Assembly: GCA_905216095.1 (NCBI GenBank)
Contig: CAJMSQ010000005.1
Location: 1 to 64,000, forward strand
Source of the DNA: an uncultured bacterium
Lineage (GTDB): Bacteria; Bacteroidota; Bacteroidia; Bacteroidales; Bacteroidaceae
Direction: 5' to 3'
DNA length: 64,000 bases
Shown here: one piece after another, positions 51,377 through 59,968 of the stretch
How the letters are laid out: each line of letters opens with the position of its first letter
Numbering within the stretch: position 1 is the stretch's first letter
Made by a program: the position numbers and the translations under genes
The notes under the pieces: generated by a model
Database searches by the model: none
What the model saw: the letters and a program-made list of their open reading frames with translations, nothing else
What the model was told of the DNA's origin: nothing

Positions 51377-53329
51377 TCAGTTTTTCTTCAAGACATAAAA
51401 TCCGTCGCGCAAGGTCAGTTTGCCCACCTTGACCAGCATATCGAAAGCCTCGCGGCGGGCTGTTTCCGAAAAACCGTCGCTTGACAGCTCGGACGGGGCA
51501 TGAGGCCGTCCGTCGGCCAGCACCTGCAAGAATCTTTCGGCCAGTTCCTTGCCTTTAGTCTGAGACTTGCGCCGCGCCAGGCATACATCGCAATGGCCGC
51601 AGTCGGCAGTCACTTTCTCGCCGAAGTATTCCAGCAGATAGCGGCTGCGGCAACAGTTGCCGTTGTCTGCATAGTCTGTCATGGCTTTCACGCGTTCGGT
51701 ATATTCTGCTTTGCGCAGCTCGTAAACTTCAGGCGGCAGGCAGACCTCGCCAACGTCCACCCGGCGGGTCGGATAAGTGATGTAAGGCGTGCGTTTCCGC
51801 GGAACATAATGCACGATGCGCAGTGCGGTCAGGGCTTTCAGGGCCTCGTAAACCTCTTCCCGGCCGATGCTGCAGTCGTTCGCGATGAGGTCTTCGTCTA
51901 TGTAGACATAATCGGAAAACAGGCCGCCATATCGTCGCAGCGTAGCGCGCAACACTTCTTCGCAATGGGCCGGCATGCGGTGCAGGGCGTACAGTTCATC
52001 GCGATTCACGATGAACATCAGCCGCGATACACTCTCTTCCTCTTCCCTGTATTCGATGTAACCGGCACGTGTCAGCAGGTTGAGCGCACTCACGACGGGC
52101 ACAGGAAAAAGTCGGAACGCGCGACAGAATTTTTCCAGGTTGAATTCGCGCGTCAGCCGGTATCCGTCGCCAACGGCCAGTTCAAAAAAATAAGCCAGCT
52201 TGTCGTAGACGTCCGAGATATATGTCTTGTCGGGAAACGTTTCGGGGATGCGGCGCATCATTTTCCCGTGGTCTCCCTTGTTATATAGCAAGACGGCGTA
52301 GGCGGTCTGCCCGTCCCGTCCTGCGCGGCCGGCTTCCTGGAAGTAGGCCTCGGGACTGTCGGGCAAGTCCATGTGCACCACCAGCCGCACGTCCGCCTTG
52401 TCGATGCCCATGCCGAAGGCATTTGTTGCGACCATCACGCGATAAGCCCCTTCCTGCCAGGCACTTTGCCGCACGTCCTTGTCGATGTCGGACAATCCGG
52501 CATGGTAGTTGATTGCCCGGATGCCCTGTTCGTTAAGCATACGTGCTATTTCGGTCGTGCTTTTGCGGTTGCGCGTGTAGACAATCGCCGCGCCGTCCAC
52601 ACTTCCCAGGATATGCATCAGTTCGGCCTCCTTGTCTTGCGTGTGGCGCACGATGTAACGCAGGTTTTTCCGTTCAAAACTCATGCGGAACACGTGCCGG
52701 TCTTCAGGCGGAAAGCCGAGCCGGTTGCATATATCGTCGATGACAGGCGGCGTGGCCGTGGCCGTAAGCGCCAGTACGGGGACACCCGGCAGCAGCTTGC
52801 GGATATTGGCGATTTCAAGGTAAGCCGGCCGGAAGTCATACCCCCATTGGGAAATGCAATGCGCCTCGTCCACGGTGATGAAAGCGACCTTCATGCGCCG
52901 CAACTTGGTCCGGAATGTTTCTGTCCCGATGCGCTCGGGCGAGACATAGAGCAACTTGTATGCACCGAAGATGCTGTTGTCCAAATGTTTGAGAATCTCC
53001 TGCCGGGAAAGCCCCGAATGGATGGCGGCCGCCCGGATGCCGCGCCGGCACAGGTTCTCCACCTGGTCCTTCATAAGGGCAATGAGCGGCGTGATGACGA
53101 TGGTCATTCCTCCGGCCATGATGGCTGGCACCTGGAACGTGATGCTTTTTCCTCCTCCCGTGGGCATCAGCCCGAGGGTGTCATGTCCCGACGTGATGCT
53201 GCCTATGATGTTGGCCTGTATGCCGCGGAAATCGTCATACCCCCAGTAGGCACGCAACGTCTCCCTCCACTTCTCTTCGGTGGACGGCATGTCGTCTCGG
53301 CCGGTTGCGGAGGGCGTTTCTTCTTTCAT
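51377..53329 (-). CDS. recQ: ATP-dependent DNA helicase RecQ
   Basis: A 3'-5' helicase of recombination and replication-fork repair. The 650 aa have Walker A LMPTGGGKS at 54-62, the DEAH box at 154-157, YTRNRKSTTEIARMLNEQGI and QEAGRAGRDGQ (motif VI). The Zn-binding region CRSRYLLEYFGEKVTADCGH is followed by CDVC. The RQC winged helix is present but no clear HRDC domain is visible at the C-terminus. recJ is encoded 84 bp upstream in the same direction. Confidence 0.94.
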   Translation of the reverse strand: MKEETPSATGRDDMPSTEEKWRETLRAYWGYDDFRGIQANIIGSITSGHDTLGLMPTGGGKSITFQVPAIMAGGMTIVITPLIALMKDQVENLCRRGIRAAAIHSGLSRQEILKHLDNSIFGAYKLLYVSPERIGTETFRTKLRRMKVAFITVDEAHCISQWGYDFRPAYLEIANIRKLLPGVPVLALTATATPPVIDDICNRLGFPPEDRHVFRMSFERKNLRYIVRHTQDKEAELMHILGSVDGAAIVYTRNRKSTTEIARMLNEQGIRAINYHAGLSDIDKDVRQSAWQEGAYRVMVATNAFGMGIDKADVRLVVHMDLPDSPEAYFQEAGRAGRDGQTAYAVLLYNKGDHGKMMRRIPETFPDKTYISDVYDKLAYFFELAVGDGYRLTREFNLEKFCRAFRLFPVPVVSALNLLTRAGYIEYREEEESVSRLMFIVNRDELYALHRMPAHCEEVLRATLRRYGGLFSDYVYIDEDLIANDCSIGREEVYEALKALTALRIVHYVPRKRTPYITYPTRRVDVGEVCLPPEVYELRKAEYTERVKAMTDYADNGNCCRSRYLLEYFGEKVTADCGHCDVCLARRKSQTKGKELAERFLQVLADGRPHAPSELSSDGFSETARREAFDMLVKVGKLTLRDGFYVLKKN

Positions 53330-53413
53330 AAGGATGGCAGGAAAAAAGATGGGACATTACGTTAAAAAAACTATGGTATGCGGTTTCAGAATCGGTCCGC
53401 ACACGACCGGCCG

Positions 53414-55132
53414 CTACTCGCAGGGACGTATGTCTTCTATCTGCAGCTGCACCTCGCCACGCTTGTGGGTGTTCTCCTCTATCGCGTAACAGATGTCGAA
53501 GGCCCGTTTCGTCTTGATGTATCTTGCCTGTGAACTTTGGCCGAACGCGATGCCGTTCATCACCGTATTGCTCTTGTTGTCCACAAGCTCGAGCTTGATA
53601 TGTTCCTGTCCGCGTCCCACAACCTTGCTCGTGCCGTAATCATATACGCGCCGGGTGCAGAAGACGGGCTTTTCGTTGCCCGGACCAAAGGGGGCGAAAC
53701 GCTTAAGTTGCTGGTAGAACCGGAAATTGACGTCCTGGAAATCCAGATAAGCGTCGATGTTCAGACTGGGCTCCGTCTGTTCGTCGAGGATGTGCGCATT
53801 TACATATTCCTCGAAGCGGCGTGCAAACTCGGGAACGTTCTTCACGTTCATCGACAAGCCGGCTGCATAAGTGTGTCCGCCGAAGTTTTCGAGCAGGTCG
53901 GCACAGCTCTGCACCGCCTTGTAGACGTCGAAGCCCGAAACCGAACGCGCCGACCCTGTTGCCAGTCCCTCGCTCTGCGTAAGCACCACGGCCGGCCGGT
54001 AATACTGCTCCGTAAGGCGGGACGCAACGATGCCGATGACCCCTTTGTGCCATTCCTCATTATAGATGACAATGCTGCGCCGCTCTTCAAGGCCGGGAAG
54101 ATTGCGGGCCTGCTCTACGGCCTGCTCCGTGGTCTGCTTGTCAAGGTCCTTGCGCGCCTCGTTGTAAAGATTGATGCGCCCGGCTTTCTCAAGAGCTGCC
54201 GCATAGTCTTTCTCGACCAGAAGTTCCACGGCCTCACGTCCGTTCTGCATACGCCCGGAAGCATTGATGCGCGGACCTATCTTGAAGATGATGTCGCTCA
54301 TGGAAAGCTCACGGTCGGCCAGCCCGCACACTTCGACAATGGCCTGCAGGCCTATGGACGGATTGGTGTTGAGGCTGCGCAGGCCATGATAGGCAAGGAT
54401 GCGGTTTTCTCCCATGATGGGCACAATGTCCGAGGCAATGCTGACGGCACAAAGGTCGAGCAGCGACACGAGCTTGTTGAACTCGATTCCGTTACTGGCC
54501 GCAAAAGCCTGCATGAACTTGAAGCCGACACCACATCCCGACAAATGCGTGTAGGGATAGCGGTTGTCAAGGCGTTTGGGGTTGAGGATGGCCACGGCCG
54601 CGGGCAAGACCTCGTCGGGCACGTGGTGGTCACATATAATGAAGTCTATGCCTTGCTCTTTGGCGTACGCGATTTCCTCTACCGCCTTGATGCCGCAGTC
54701 CAGCACGATGACCAGTTTCACGCCCATATCGGCCGCGAAATCTACCCCCTTTTTGGATATGCCGTATCCCTCTTCATAACGGTCGGGAATGTAGAAGTCT
54801 ATGTTCGAATAGTATTGCCGCAGGAATTTATATACCAATGCCACCGCCGTGCAGCCGTCCACGTCGTAGTCTCCATAGACCATGATGCGCTCTTTGCGGC
54901 CCATCGCCGCGTTGAGCCGGTCCACGGCCTCGGCCATGTCGTTCATGAGGAACGGGTCATGCAGTTCCGTCAGCTGAGGCTTGAAAAAGCGCCTGACGGC
55001 TCCCGCATTCGTAAAGCCACGCTCCATCAACAGTTTGGCAAGTGCCGGATGGACGCCCGTTTCTTTGGCCAACTCTTCAATGGCAGCAGTTTCAGAGGGT
55101 GAAGACTCTTCGTAAGTCCATTTATAAATCAT
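53414..55132 (-). CDS. recJ: Single-stranded-DNA-specific exonuclease RecJ
   Basis: A 5'-3' ssDNA exonuclease that works with RecQ in RecF-pathway resection. The start at 55132 gives 572 aa. DHH-family metal motifs are MVYGDYDVDGCTAVALVY, VLDCGIKAVEEI and IICDHHVPDEVLP. The DHHA1 domain has GVIGIVASRLTEQYYRPAVV and SGFDVYKAV with FGGHTYAAGLSM. A C-terminal OB domain follows. The upstream in-frame extension is not family-like. No TAnnTTTG promoter seen upstream. Confidence 0.95.
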   Translation of the reverse strand: MIYKWTYEESSPSETAAIEELAKETGVHPALAKLLMERGFTNAGAVRRFFKPQLTELHDPFLMNDMAEAVDRLNAAMGRKERIMVYGDYDVDGCTAVALVYKFLRQYYSNIDFYIPDRYEEGYGISKKGVDFAADMGVKLVIVLDCGIKAVEEIAYAKEQGIDFIICDHHVPDEVLPAAVAILNPKRLDNRYPYTHLSGCGVGFKFMQAFAASNGIEFNKLVSLLDLCAVSIASDIVPIMGENRILAYHGLRSLNTNPSIGLQAIVEVCGLADRELSMSDIIFKIGPRINASGRMQNGREAVELLVEKDYAAALEKAGRINLYNEARKDLDKQTTEQAVEQARNLPGLEERRSIVIYNEEWHKGVIGIVASRLTEQYYRPAVVLTQSEGLATGSARSVSGFDVYKAVQSCADLLENFGGHTYAAGLSMNVKNVPEFARRFEEYVNAHILDEQTEPSLNIDAYLDFQDVNFRFYQQLKRFAPFGPGNEKPVFCTRRVYDYGTSKVVGRGQEHIKLELVDNKSNTVMNGIAFGQSSQARYIKTKRAFDICYAIEENTHKRGEVQLQIEDIRPCE

Positions 55133-55382
55133 TGATATATATCTTTTCTTATTTTCGGAACAACTTTTCGGGACCTGTGTCCCCGCACAATCCGGGCCGC
55201 CTGCATGAAGACCGCCCAAATCGGCAAGCTAAATTAGCCAAAAAAAACGAGATGGCGTCCTATGTTCCCTGAAAATATGGATGAGAACGGCTAAGTGTGG
55301 AAGATTACGGCCTACGAGAGGCGTATTTTGTCTTTTGTTAAACTTTTTTCTTCCAAAAAACGTTCTATTTGAAAGAAAACAC
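55133..55382. other. Intergenic region upstream of recJ and tRNA-Ser
   Basis: AT-rich, no ORF, no recognisable minus-strand -7 box for recJ. Nothing else identified. Confidence 0.4.
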
Positions 55383-55390
55383 TAACTTTG
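55383..55390 (+). promoter_or_regulatory. -7 box for tRNA-Ser
   Basis: TAACTTTG, 40 bp before the mature tRNA 5' end. Confidence 0.55.
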
Positions 55391-55430
55391 CAACCGATTT
55401 CAAAGGGAAATCAATTTTCAACCCAAAGAA

Positions 55431-55518
55431 GGAGAGGTGCTCGAGTGGTTGAAGAGGCACGCCTGGAAAGCGTGTAAACGCCAAAAGCGTTTCGTAGGTT
55501 CGAATCCTATCCTCTCCG
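55431..55518 (+). tRNA. tRNA-Ser (anticodon GGA)
   Basis: 88 nt. Acceptor stem GGAGAGG/CCTCTCC, class II long variable arm, T-loop GTTCGAATC, anticodon loop CTGGAAA reading GGA. CCA is not encoded. A 24-bp perfect inverted repeat begins within the last three bases. Confidence 0.95.
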
Positions 55519-55572
55519 CATAGCATCAGAAAGGTCCGCTGAATTTCGGCGGACCTTTCTGATGCTATGCGG
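55516..55572 (+). terminator. 24-bp perfect inverted repeat at the 3' end of tRNA-Ser
   Basis: Arms 55516-55539 and 55549-55572 are perfectly complementary with a 9-nt loop. It probably terminates the tRNA transcript, but it is much longer than needed and lacks a T-run. Confidence 0.6.
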
Positions 55573-55643
55573 TTGATAGTCTCATGCAACTAAAATATTC
55601 TTGGTCCTATCTGTGTCTGTCTCGTGCTTATATATACCAACGA

Positions 55644-55686
55644 AATATGCGGCAACTGACTTCTTTCAAAGCAGTTGCCGCATATT
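55644..55686 (-). terminator. Hairpin terminator of tRNA-Pro
   Basis: AATATGCGGCAACTG (55644-55658) pairs with CAGTTGCCGCATATT (55672-55686). It starts three bases beyond the tRNA 3' end on the minus strand, followed by TTTCG. Confidence 0.65.
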
Positions 55687-55689
55687 CAG

Positions 55690-55764
55690 TCGGGGTGACT
55701 GGATTCGAACCAGCGACCACACGCCCCCCAGACGCGTACTCTAACCGGGCTGAGCTACACCCCG
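55690..55764 (-). tRNA. tRNA-Pro (anticodon GGG)
   Basis: 75 nt on the minus strand. Acceptor CGGGGTG/CACCCCG, anticodon loop CTGGGGG reading GGG, T-arm GCTGGTTCGAATCCAGT. CCA is not encoded. Confidence 0.95.
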
Positions 55765-55818
55765 AACGGGTTTGCCATGGAACGCAGACTGAAATGTCTT
55801 AGTCCCGTTTAGCGAGTG

Positions 55819-55849
55819 CAAAAATAGGAACTTATTTTCATACTACCAA
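55819..55849 (-). promoter_or_regulatory. Promoter of tRNA-Pro
   Basis: On the minus strand: TTG 55849-55847, 20-bp spacer, TATTTTTG 55826-55819. Exact consensus. Confidence 0.8.
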
Positions 55850-55943
55850 ATTTATTTTTCCTTTTCAGTCAAAAAAATGAAAACATTTGCCTTTTGGGGC
55901 GGAAATAAGGGCATAAAGGCACTACCGGAAGGGTAGAAAGGCA

Positions 55944-56567
55944 CTACCGGATGCCGCGAAATGTTGATTTCCTGCTTTTGTCTATCTTCAGACCGTGGGT
56001 GGAGAAATCGAGGATGGGACAATCGGAGTCCGAATCGCCGTAAGCCCATGTTTCCGCCTGTTGCAGGTCGGGGTAGGCGGCTTTTGCGCGTATTACCTTC
56101 TCCATGCCGTGGCAATTTGGCGTGGCAAAGCGTCCTGTCAGCCGTCCGGACATGGCGTCTGTTTCGGCTTCGGTGGCAATTACCTGTCGGATGCCGTGTC
56201 GTGTCGCCCAGGGGCGGATCCATTCGCCTATGCTTGCCGAGAGGATACATATCTCATGCTGCGCTTTCAGGTGGTCGTTCAAGAGTGAAAGCGTGTCGGC
56301 GCGCAAATCATGTTCGATGCGGTCGGAAAACTGCCGGCACAGTTCCTTGAACCGTACTTCCGGCATACCCTTGTAGAGCAGTGAGAAAAGCGTTTGTTTG
56401 GCTTGGGCATTGGAACGGAAGCCGGTTTTCCACGCCACGAGGCACGGCGCGGCGCGCAGCAGGCAGTAAAGGAAGCGCAGGCGTCCGACGGCAAATATGG
56501 CGAAGCTGATAAATGTATCTCCACGGGTGAGTGTTCCGTCCAAATCGAAGAATGCGATTTTTTTCAT
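55944..56567 (-). CDS. HAD-superfamily phosphatase (HAD-IB, phosphoserine-phosphatase-like)
   Basis: 207 aa. The DxDGT nucleophile motif is IAFFDLDGTLTRGDTFISFA at the N-terminus. The motif II Ser is in ICILSASIGEWI, with Lys and Asp motifs in GMEKVIRAKA and YGDSDSDCPILDF. The cap is the helical IB type. It is the last gene of a three-gene operon with a UbiA-type transferase and a GT-C-like protein. In that context a polyprenyl-phosphate 5-phosphoribose phosphatase role is attractive but inferred. Confidence 0.85.
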   Translation of the reverse strand: MKKIAFFDLDGTLTRGDTFISFAIFAVGRLRFLYCLLRAAPCLVAWKTGFRSNAQAKQTLFSLLYKGMPEVRFKELCRQFSDRIEHDLRADTLSLLNDHLKAQHEICILSASIGEWIRPWATRHGIRQVIATEAETDAMSGRLTGRFATPNCHGMEKVIRAKAAYPDLQQAETWAYGDSDSDCPILDFSTHGLKIDKSRKSTFRGIR

Positions 56568-56603
56568 GTCGTCCCATTGTTTTAATTGTATGGCGGGCTT
56601 CCG

Positions 56604-57488
56604 TCACAAATAGATGATGGCCGCGAACAGCAGCCCCCAGCCCGACAGGCAGCAATGAATGAAGCGGTCCTTCAGGAGAATTTTCGTCGGACTGCCGCTG
56701 TTGAGGTCCACCATGGTGATTTGCAGGTAGCGCAGTATTCCGGCCAGCACGAAAACGGATGTCGTGTAGACGTACTCGCAGTCCATGCGTTCCATCACTT
56801 CGGGCGAAACGGTGTAGAGTATGTAACAAACGATGGTCGCCGTACCGATGATGCTTAAGACCTGGTTAAGAAAAGGCAGGTTGTAGCGAACGATGTTTGG
56901 CCGTGCGATGATGCCTTTTTGTTCGCTCAGCAGAACGTCGTCGCGGCGTTTGGCGAAAGCCAGGAACAAGGACAGCAGAAACGTCAGGCATACCATCCAT
57001 GGCGAAAGCCAGATGCTGCATCCCACACCTCCGGCCACGAGCCGCAGTACGAAGCCCGATGCTATGGTGAACACGTCCACGATGGCGTATCGTTTGAGCC
57101 GGAGGCAATAAGCCGCATTCAGCAATGCGTAGGCCGTCAGCAATGCGGCCGTAGCCGGCGGGTTGTTCACAGGCAGATACAGGGAGACGATTACCGAGAG
57201 CAGGGTCAGTGCGCCGGCCATGAGCAAGGCTGTCCTTTTTGATACGTCGCCGGCCGCCACAGGCCGTTTGCACTTTACGGGATGTCTGCGGTCGGCTTCG
57301 GCATCCAGCAGGTCGTTGAGGCAATAGACGGCACTCGACATCATGCAAAAGGTCATGAAGATGCCGGCCGCCGCTTTCAGGCAGGCAGCGTCGAACAAAT
57401 TACCCGAAAAGAACACGGGAAGGAAGACTATCAGGTTCTTCAGCCATTGTTGCGGGCGGAGAAGCCGTACCAGGTGCAGGTTTTTCAT
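56604..57488 (-). CDS. UbiA family prenyltransferase, decaprenyl-phosphate phosphoribosyltransferase-like
   Basis: 294 aa with about eight to nine membrane helices. The start is MKNLHLVRLLRPQQWLKN. Both aspartate motifs read like mycobacterial Rv3806c: NDLLDAEADRRHPVKCKRPV (first) and AFAKRRDDVLLSEQKG (second). Rv3806c transfers phosphoribose from PRPP to decaprenyl phosphate. The start codon overlaps the upstream stop by one base (TGATG). Next to a HAD phosphatase and a GT-C-like protein, it suggests synthesis of a polyprenyl-phosphate-pentose donor. Confidence 0.82.
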   Translation of the reverse strand: MKNLHLVRLLRPQQWLKNLIVFLPVFFSGNLFDAACLKAAAGIFMTFCMMSSAVYCLNDLLDAEADRRHPVKCKRPVAAGDVSKRTALLMAGALTLLSVIVSLYLPVNNPPATAALLTAYALLNAAYCLRLKRYAIVDVFTIASGFVLRLVAGGVGCSIWLSPWMVCLTFLLSLFLAFAKRRDDVLLSEQKGIIARPNIVRYNLPFLNQVLSIIGTATIVCYILYTVSPEVMERMDCEYVYTTSVFVLAGILRYLQITMVDLNSGSPTKILLKDRFIHCCLSGWGLLFAAIIYL

Positions 57489-58771
57489 CAGATAAGCGTC
57501 AGGAAAAGGTTTTTCAGGATTAAGACAGCGCCGTTCAGCCACGTGCCGGCCACGCTCAGCAGGAATGCTAGCGGAAGGTCGAAGCCGCAACCGGGCAGGG
57601 CCAGTACGAAAAGCAATCCTGTCAGCAATCCGCGGGTCGGTACGACGGCGGCATTCATCCGTCGGTTGAAGTTGCGCACGGCGGTGTGCAGTTTCCGTGG
57701 GAACATGGCGTCAATCCGTTCCGCCGGCAACAGCAGGAAGGCGCCGAAGGCGGCGACCAGGGTATACTGGTACAGGCGTGGGTAGTCGCAACTCAGCACC
57801 GTGAACATCGGCAACAGGCATGCGGCCGAGAATATCAGGAGCAGCGAAAGCCGGGTTTGCCGTCCCGTCGTGTCGGAAGTGTTCCGGCAGTTCACGACAA
57901 AGGGAAAGTTGATGGCAAAATAGTAGGCGCAGAGCGCAAACGCCGGTTGCAGGAAAAGTCCCAGGTAACGGAACGAATCGTAACCGTGGAAATTTGTCCT
58001 GAGATGGAACTTCATCGTTTCGAGCGTATCCCATGTGAGCGCACCTATGCTGTTGTCTTCCATGAAGACGAGGTGCTGTCGTGCCGGGAGCAACGTATTC
58101 CACGACTCTATGATGGCATAGGCCGTCTGCCCGCTGCCTTTGTACAGGCAGAGTGTGCAGAACGCGGCCAGCGTCAGCAGAACAAAAACCACGCCCGTCC
58201 GTCGCAGCCGTTTGTCGGACAGCATGAAGAGGGCGGCAAGAGGCACACCGAAGAACAGGAATGCCTCGTGCAGGAACAGTCCCAGCAGCGAAAGTGCGGT
58301 GACGAGTGCGAAACGCGGCGCTGTCCGGCTTTTGCCGCCGAGCAGTCCGAAGATGGCGAGTACAAGCAGGTAGCACAGGTAATCTTTCCTGATGATGAAC
58401 TCCACGCAACTGTAGCACAGCGGCGAGAGCAGGAACCACGTGGAGAAGCCCTCGCGGCGGAAGCGTCGCACGAAAAACGCGGCAACGGCCACGAAACTTG
58501 CGGTACAGACCGTAATGACAATGGAAAACGGCGACAGACCCGTGGTCGCGCAGACTTCCCAAAGCAACTGCCCGAAAAGGCCGCGGCGGACAAAGCCTCC
58601 TTCATAGTTAATCAGCATTTCCGTGTAGCCGAAGCCGTTGAAGTCGGTGAGTATCCGGTCTACGCCGCAGGCCCTGACGAGTTTCACCATGAAAGCGCCG
58701 GCAAGCAGCAGGGTGATGACGGCTGTGCCCGTCGAATGTTTTGAAAGATAGGGATGGGAAAGTTGTTTCAT
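57488..58771 (-). CDS. Polytopic membrane protein, possible GT-C glycosyltransferase
   Basis: 427 aa with about ten to eleven hydrophobic helices and a conserved-looking first periplasmic loop FNGFGYTEMLINYEGGFVRR. This loop is seen in many bacterial membrane proteins of unknown function that resemble GT-C transferases. It is the first gene of the operon with UbiA and HAD genes, coupled by a TGATG overlap. A role in transferring the lipid-linked pentose to a surface glycan is inferred only. Clear GT-C acidic catalytic residues could not be pinned down. Confidence 0.6.
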   Translation of the reverse strand: MKQLSHPYLSKHSTGTAVITLLLAGAFMVKLVRACGVDRILTDFNGFGYTEMLINYEGGFVRRGLFGQLLWEVCATTGLSPFSIVITVCTASFVAVAAFFVRRFRREGFSTWFLLSPLCYSCVEFIIRKDYLCYLLVLAIFGLLGGKSRTAPRFALVTALSLLGLFLHEAFLFFGVPLAALFMLSDKRLRRTGVVFVLLTLAAFCTLCLYKGSGQTAYAIIESWNTLLPARQHLVFMEDNSIGALTWDTLETMKFHLRTNFHGYDSFRYLGLFLQPAFALCAYYFAINFPFVVNCRNTSDTTGRQTRLSLLLIFSAACLLPMFTVLSCDYPRLYQYTLVAAFGAFLLLPAERIDAMFPRKLHTAVRNFNRRMNAAVVPTRGLLTGLLFVLALPGCGFDLPLAFLLSVAGTWLNGAVLILKNLFLTLI

Positions 58772-58827
58772 GCCATCTGGACGGCGGAAACGCCGTCTGT
58801 CGGTTTTTATATACGTATTTGCGACTG

Positions 58828-58835
58828 CAAAGTTA
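58828..58835 (-). promoter_or_regulatory. -7 box for the GT-C/UbiA/HAD operon
   Basis: TAACTTTG on the minus strand, 57 bp before the start codon. Confidence 0.55.
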
Positions 58836-58970
58836 AGACTTTTATTCAGCCCGGCTGCGGTCCGGTTTTGTTTTTCTCGTCGTCGGCTTTTGTCGCCCGC
58901 AGTCCGGTGGCTGTTTCGGGCATGTGCGAATATTTTCGGTCCTTTTGCACCATGTTGGGCGGCTTTTGCG

Positions 58971-58978
58971 TAAATTTG
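58971..58978 (+). promoter_or_regulatory. -7 box for the aldose epimerase gene
   Basis: TAAATTTG, 30 bp before the start codon; TTG at 58945 is 23 bp upstream. Confidence 0.5.
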
Positions 58979-59007
58979 TCCGTGACTCTATCAAGAAAAA
59001 CGTAATC

Positions 59008-59880
59008 ATGGAAAAAATCAGCAATCAGGAACTCTCTCTGACAATAAGTCCGGTCGGTGCGGAAATGCAGACACTCACGGACAAGCGTGCCAACCGCGAA
59101 CTTCTGTGGCATGGCGACACGAAATATTGGGGCGGCCGTTCGCCGATACTCTTTCCCGCGGTCGGCGGCATGTGGAATGCCGTTTACAGATATGGCGGCA
59201 AGTCTTTCAACATGCCGAAACACGGTTTCGTGCGCCGCATCGAGTGGGAAGTGGCGGCCCGCAGCGGAAACAGCATCACCTTTGCCCACGAGCGGACGGC
59301 CGACGAGGCCGAAGTTTTCCCGTGGCCGTATCGCGTAGAGGTGGAATATGTGCTGGAAGGCCGCCGTGTGCGCGTCCTGTTCCGCGTGAAAAACGACTCC
59401 GCAGAGGACATGTTCTTCCAGATGGGCGGCCACCCCGGATTTTCGCTGCCCGACTTTTCGGAAGACGAGGCGGTGAGCGGATTTCTGCGCTTCACGGGCC
59501 GTGCGGACCACTTGTTGCGTGCCGCCGAGCAGGGCTGCACGCTCGCAGAACACTTTCCCGTCCCCACGGGTGCCGACGGCGATGTCCCTGTCTGCGTCGG
59601 GACGTTTGCCAACGAGGCGCTGATTCTGCCCGGCGGCCAGGTTTCGGCCGTCACGCTCCTGCGCAAGGACCGCAGTCCCCTTGTGCGGGTGGAAAGCACC
59701 GCGCCCGTGTGGCTGGTATGGGCACCTCAGAACGAGCACGCCCCGTTTGTCTGCTTCGAACCGTGGTACGGACTGTGCGACCCCATAGGCTTTGACGGCG
59801 ATGTCAGCGAGAGGCCTTTCATCAACCGCCTCGGTGCCGGCCGGGAATGGCACGGCGGCTACGATATCCTCGTATATTGA
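59008..59880 (+). CDS. Aldose 1-epimerase family protein
   Basis: 290 aa. Galactose-mutarotase beta-sandwich family, likely the hexose-6-phosphate epimerase branch. Visible motifs are LLWHGDTKYWGGRSPILFPA, YGGKSFNMPKHGFVR with the His, and MGGHPGFSLP carrying a second His. A late CFEPWYGLCDPIG holds the Glu. The start at 59008 begins MEKISNQELSLTISPVGAEM, the family's N-terminus. The substrate sugar is unknown. Confidence 0.88.
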   Translation: MEKISNQELSLTISPVGAEMQTLTDKRANRELLWHGDTKYWGGRSPILFPAVGGMWNAVYRYGGKSFNMPKHGFVRRIEWEVAARSGNSITFAHERTADEAEVFPWPYRVEVEYVLEGRRVRVLFRVKNDSAEDMFFQMGGHPGFSLPDFSEDEAVSGFLRFTGRADHLLRAAEQGCTLAEHFPVPTGADGDVPVCVGTFANEALILPGGQVSAVTLLRKDRSPLVRVESTAPVWLVWAPQNEHAPFVCFEPWYGLCDPIGFDGDVSERPFINRLGAGREWHGGYDILVY

Positions 59881-59888
59881 TTTCCCAA

Positions 59889-59957
59889 AAAGGCAACCGG
59901 CCCGGCAGGCGGTGCATCCACGCGCGTGGAGTTCCGTCTGCCGGGCCGGTTGCCTTT
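59889..59957. terminator. Bidirectional terminator between the epimerase gene and argF'
   Basis: A 20-bp perfect inverted repeat (59889-59908 with 59938-59957) starts AAAGGC and ends GCCTTT, so each strand gets a U-tail. Its loop contains a palindrome TCCACGCGCGTGGA (59917-59930). Confidence 0.82.
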
Positions 59958-59968
59958 GTCTATGGGTG

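Noticed and set aside
55431..55764. tRNA-Ser/tRNA-Pro region as an integration site of a mobile island
   Set aside because: No integrase, direct repeat of the tRNA 3' end, or cargo genes nearby; flanks are housekeeping genes.
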